From Lycocorax pyrrhopterus obiensis (lineage: Eukaryota > Chordata > Aves > Passeriformes > Paradisaeidae), in assembly GCA_014706295.1 (NCBI GenBank), contig JACSVZ010000001.1, positions 118,634,763 to 118,698,762 on the forward strand: a DNA stretch of 64,000 nt, read 5' to 3'. Below are positions 59,821-64,000 of this stretch, in pieces (within the stretch, counting starts at the first letter, position 1; the number at the start of each line of letters is the position of its first letter). Position numbers and translations under genes: made by a program. The notes under the pieces were generated by a model, which saw nothing but the letters and a program-made list of their open reading frames with translations, was not told where the DNA came from and did no database searches.

Positions 59821-62800
59821 CCCTGCGTGTGCAGTGCCGGGGGTTCACCACAGGAGGGAGACACTGAGGCCGCTCCGCAGAACTGGCAGGGTGTGCTCCG
59901 TGCGTGTGCAGCGCCAGGGATTCGCCACAGGAGGGAGACACTGAGGCCATTCCTTGGAAGGGTGCGCTCCCTTTGTGTGCAGTGCCGGGGATTCGCCACA
60001 GAAGGGAGACACTGAGGCCACTCCTTGGAAGGGCAGGGTGCGCTCCGTGCGTGTGCAGTGCTGGGGATTCGCCACAGGAGGGAGACACTGAGGCCATTCC
60101 TTGGAAGGGCACGGTGCGCTCCGTGCGTGTGCAGTGCCAGGAGTTCGGCACAGGAGAGAGACACTGAGGCCGCTCCTCGGAAGGGCAGGGTGCGCTCCCT
60201 TTGTGTGCAGTGCTGCGGATTCGCCACAGGAAAGGGAGACACTGAGGCCATTTTTTGGAAGGCCAGGGTGCGCTCCGTGTGTGTGCAGTGCCGGGGATTC
60301 GCCACAGGAGGGAGACACTGAGGCCATTTTTTGGAAGGGCAGGGTGCGCTCCGTGCATGTGCCGTGCGAGAGATTCGCTACAGGAGTGAGACACTGAGGC
60401 CACCCCTTGGAAGGGCAGGGTGCGCTCCATGCGTGTGCAGTGCCCGGGGTTCCCCACAGGAGGGAGACACTGAGGCCACTCTGCAGAATTGGCAGGGTTC
60501 GCTCCGTGTGTGTGCAGTGCCGGGGATTCACCACAGGAGGGAGACACTGAGGCGGGTCCTTGGAAGGGCAGGGTTCGCTCTGTGCGTGTGCAGTGCCGGA
60601 GGTTCCCCACAGGAGGGAGACACTGAGGCCACTCCTTGGAAGGGCAGGGTGCGCTCCATGCGTGTGCAGTGCCGGAGGTTCCCCACAGGAGGGAGACACT
60701 GAGGCCACACCTGTGGAAGGGCAGGGTGTGCTCCGTGCATGTGCCGTGCGAGGGATTCGCTACAGGAGTGAGCCACTGAGGCCACTCCTTGGAAGGACAG
60801 GGTGCGCTCCGTGTGTGTGCAGTACCCGGGATTCGCCACAGGAGCGAGACACTGAGGCCATTCCTTGGAAGGGCAGGGTGCGCTCCATGCATGTGCAGTG
60901 CCGGGGATTCACCACAGGAGGGAGACACTGAGGCGGGTCCTTGGAAGGGCAGGGTTCGCTCTGTGCGTGTGCAGTGCCGGGGATTCGCCACAGGAGGGAG
61001 ACACTGAGGCCACTCCGCAGAACTGGCAGGGTGCGCTCCGTGTGTGTGCAGTGCCCGGGATTCGCCACAGGCGGGAGACACTGAGGCCATTCCTTGGAAG
61101 GGCAGGGTGTGCTCCGTGCGTGTGCAGTGCCAGGGATTCGCCACAGGAGGGAGACACTGAGGCCGCCCCTTGGAATGGTGCGCACCCTTTGTGTGCAGTG
61201 CTGAGGGTTCACCACAGGAGGGAGACACTGAGGCCATTCCTTGGAAAGGCAGGGTGCGCTCCGTGCGTGTGCAGTGCCCGGGATTCGCCACAGGAGGGAG
61301 ACACTGAGGCCACTCCTTGGAAGGGCAGGGTGCGCTCCATGCGTGTGCAGTGCCGGGGATTCGCCACAGAAGGGAGACACTGAGGCCATTCCTTGGAAGG
61401 GTGCGTTCCATGCGTGTGCAGTGCCCGGGGTTCCCCACAGGAGGGAGACACTGAGGCCACTCCGCAGAACTGGCAGGGTGCGTTCCGTGTGTGTGCAGTG
61501 CTGGGGATTCGCCACAGGAGAGGGAGACACTGAGGCCATTCCTTGGAAGGGCAGGGTGCGCTCCATGCGTGTGCAGTGCCGGGGGTTCCCCACAGGAGGG
61601 AGACACTGAGGCCACTCCTTGGAAGGGCAGGGTGCGCTCCGTGCGTGTGCCGTGCTCAGGGTTCCCCACAGGAGGGAGACACTGAGGCCACTCCTTGGAA
61701 GGGCACGGTGCGCTCCATGCGTGTGCAGTGCCAGGAATTCACCACAGGAGGGAGACACTGAGGCCGCTCCTTGGAAGGGCAGGGTGCGCTCCATGCGTGT
61801 GCAGTGCCGGGGATTCGCCACAGGAGGGAGACACTGAGGCCACCCCTTGGAAGGGCAGGGTGCGCTCCCTTTGTGTGCAGTGCTGAGGGTTCCCCACAGG
61901 AGGGAGACACTGAGGCCACTCCTTGGAAGGGCAGGGTGCGCTCCATGCGTGTGCAGTGCCCGGGGTTCCCCACAGGAGGGAGACACTGAGGCCACTCCGC
62001 AGAACTGGCAGGGTGCGTTCCGTGTGTGTGCAGTGCTGGGGATTCGCCACAGGAGAGGGAGACACTGAGGCCATTCCTTGGAAGGGCAGGGTTTGCTCCG
62101 TGCGTGTACTGTGCCGGGGATTCGCCACAGAAGGGAGACACTGAGGCCATTCCTTGGAAGGGCAGGGTGCGCTCCATGCATGTGCAGTGCCGGGGGTTCC
62201 CCACAGGAGGGAGACACTGAGGCCACCCCTTGGAAGGGCAGGGTGCGCTCCATGCGTGTGCAGTGCCGGGGATTCACCACAGGAGGGAGACACTGAGGCG
62301 GGTCCTTGGACGGGCAGGGTTCGCTCCGTGCGTGTGCAGTGCCGGGGATTCACCACAGGAGGGAGACACTGAGGCCACTCCTTGGAAGGGCAGGGTTCGC
62401 TCCGTGCGTGTGCAGTGCTCAGGGTTCGCCACAGGAGGGAGACACTGAGGCCATTCCTTGGAAGGGCAGGGTTCGCTCCGTGTGTGTGCAGTGCCGGGGA
62501 TTCGCCACAGGAGGGAGACACTGAGGCCATTCCTCGGAAGGGCAGGGTGCGCTCCCTTTGTGTGCAGTGCTCGGATTCGCCACAGGAGAGGGGGACACTG
62601 AGGCCATTCCTTGGAAGGGCACGGTGCGCTCCGTGTGTGTGCAGTGCCCGGGATTCACCACAGGAGAGGGGGACACTGAGGCGGGTCCTTGGACGGGCAG
62701 GGTTCGCTCCGTGCGTGTGCAGTGCCGGGGGTTCCCCACAGGAGGGAGACACTGAGGCCACTCCTTGGAAGGGCAGGGTTCGCTCCGTGCGTGTGCAGTG

Positions 62801-64000
62801 CTCAGGGTTCGCCACAGGAGGGAGACACTGAGGCCATTCCTTGGACGGGCAGGGTTCGCTCCGTCCGTGTGCAGTGCGAGTGATTCGCCACAGGAGGGAG
62901 ACACTGAGGCCGCCCCTTGGAAGGATGCATTCCGTGCGTGTGCAGTGCCGGGGGCTCCCCACAGGAGGGAGACAATGAGGCCGCCCCTTGGAATGGTGCG
63001 CTCCCTTTGTGTGCAGTGCTGAGGGTTCACCACAGGAGGCAGATACTGAGGCCACTCCTTGGAAGGGCAGGGTGCGCTCCATGTGTGTGCAGTGCCCGGG
63101 ATTCACCACAGGAGGGAGACACTGAGGCCGCTCCTTGGAAGGGCAGGGTTCACTCCGTGCGTGTGCAGTGCCGGGGGTTCACCACAGGAGGGAGACACTG
63201 AGGCCACCATGCAGAACTGGCAGGGTGCGCTCCGTGTGTGTGCAGTGCCCGGGATTCGCCACAGGAGGGAGACACTGAGGCCATTCCTTGGACGGGCAGG
63301 GTGCGCTCCATGCGTGTGCAGTGCTGGGGATTCGCCACAGGAGCATGAGACACTGAGGCCATTCCTTGGAAGGGTGCGCTCCATGCGTGTGCAGTGCCCG
63401 GGGTTCCCCACAGGAGGGAGACACTGAGGCCACTCCGCAGAACTGTCAGGGTGCGCTCCATGCGTGTGCAGTGCCCGGGATTCGCCACCGGAGGGAGACA
63501 CTGAGGCGGGTCCTTGGAAGGGCAGGGTGTGCTCCGTGCGTGTGCAGTGCCGGGGATTCGCCACAGGAGGGAGTCACTGAGGCCACTCCTTGGAAGGGCA
63601 GGGTGCGCTCCGTGCGTGTGCAGTGCCGGGGGTTCACCGCAGGAGGGAGATACTGAGGCCACTCCTTGGAAGGGCAGGGTGCGCTCCATGCGTGTGCAGT
63701 GCCCGGGATTCGCCACAGGAGGGAGACACTGAGGCCGCTCCTTGGAAGGGCAGGGTTCACTCCGTGCGTGTGCAGTGCCCGGGATTCGCCACAGGAGAGA
63801 GACACTGAGGCCATTCCTTGCAAGGGCAGGGTGCGCTCCGTGCGTGTGCAGTGCTGAGGGTTCCCCACAGGAGGGAGACACTGAGGCCACCCCTGTGGAA
63901 GGGCAGGGTGCGCTCCGTGTGTGTGCAGTGCTGGGGATTCGCCACAGGAGGGAGACACTGAGGCCACTCCTTAGAAGGGCAGGGTGCGCTCCGTCCGTGT
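59820..64000 (+). repeat. 76-bp minisatellite array, at least 55 copies, cut by window end
   Basis: The unit contains gccactccttggaagggcag, ggtgcgctccgtgcgtgtgc and ccacaggagggagacactga. The landmark acactgaggc recurs 55 times from 59861 to 63955. Most spacings are exactly 76 bp. Variants are 71 bp (loss of 5 nt in the ggaagggcaggg part; for example 59938, 61154, 61377, 62901, 62972, 63350), 77 bp (cgcagaactggcagg form), and 78-79 bp (extra purines before gacactgagg). Copies at 61448 and 61983 share the same variant pair and lie 535 bp apart, which suggests higher-order block duplication. It sits in C2CD3 intron 19. Confidence 0.97.

Noticed and set aside
59726..61669. 647-codon minus-strand open frame, and similar 456- and 506-codon frames up to 63109
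   Set aside because: They are translations of the 76-bp minisatellite in rotating frames. The unit simply lacks stops on that strand. There is no start context, splice sites or family match.
59820..64000. CRISPR-like array
   Set aside because: There are no unique spacers; units are tandem and nearly identical, in vertebrate intronic DNA.

Overview
This is vertebrate nuclear DNA, most probably from a bird of the Neoaves and perhaps a passerine. The evidence is about 25 five-prime-truncated CR1 LINE fragments of avian type, compact introns, GC-rich promoters, and five protein-coding genes known from human 11q13.4. There is no operon structure. The genes are split into exons whose boundaries I placed by splice signals, reading-frame phase and family resemblance.

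Layout from left to right. Positions 1-3058 hold no gene I can recognise. SPCS2 (+, 5 coding exons, 3509-7146) encodes a signal peptidase complex subunit. NEU3 (+, 3 coding exons, 10029-11449) encodes a ganglioside sialidase. P4HA3 (+, 13 exons, exon 1 about 12560-13122 to stop 18276) encodes a collagen prolyl 4-hydroxylase alpha subunit. From 18.4 to 24.6 kb lies a gene-poor stretch between two convergent genes, with a 51-bp minisatellite and a GC-rich then T-rich block. PPME1 (-, 14 exons, 41638 down to 24665) encodes the PP2A methylesterase. C2CD3 (+, 41910 to beyond the window) encodes a centriolar C2-domain protein. PPME1 and C2CD3 are head to head over a 271-bp CpG-rich promoter. The first 19 coding exons of C2CD3 (1,123 codons) are present. 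The window then runs into intron 19, which holds a 76-bp-unit minisatellite of at least 55 copies that continues past the right edge.

The genes do not form one pathway. SPCS2 and P4HA3 act in the ER (signal peptide removal and procollagen hydroxylation). NEU3 acts on membrane gangliosides. PPME1 removes the C-terminal methyl ester of PP2A-C. C2CD3 builds centriolar distal appendages.

Most noteworthy: (1) SPCS2 and PPME1 each contain a textbook minor-spliceosome AT-AC intron. (2) P4HA3 exon 1 has no ATG in any frame for over 500 bp, and its signal-peptide region is built from a Leu/Gly/Ala-coding tandem repeat, although the rest of the gene is intact. (3) The 76-bp array has no stop in any minus-strand frame and so yields very long false reading frames. 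(4) The 51-bp array plus GC-rich block between convergent genes is unexplained. (5) NEU3 lies next to P4HA3, unlike in human. I found no new gene system; the novelty is in splice-site types, repeats and gene-start evolution.
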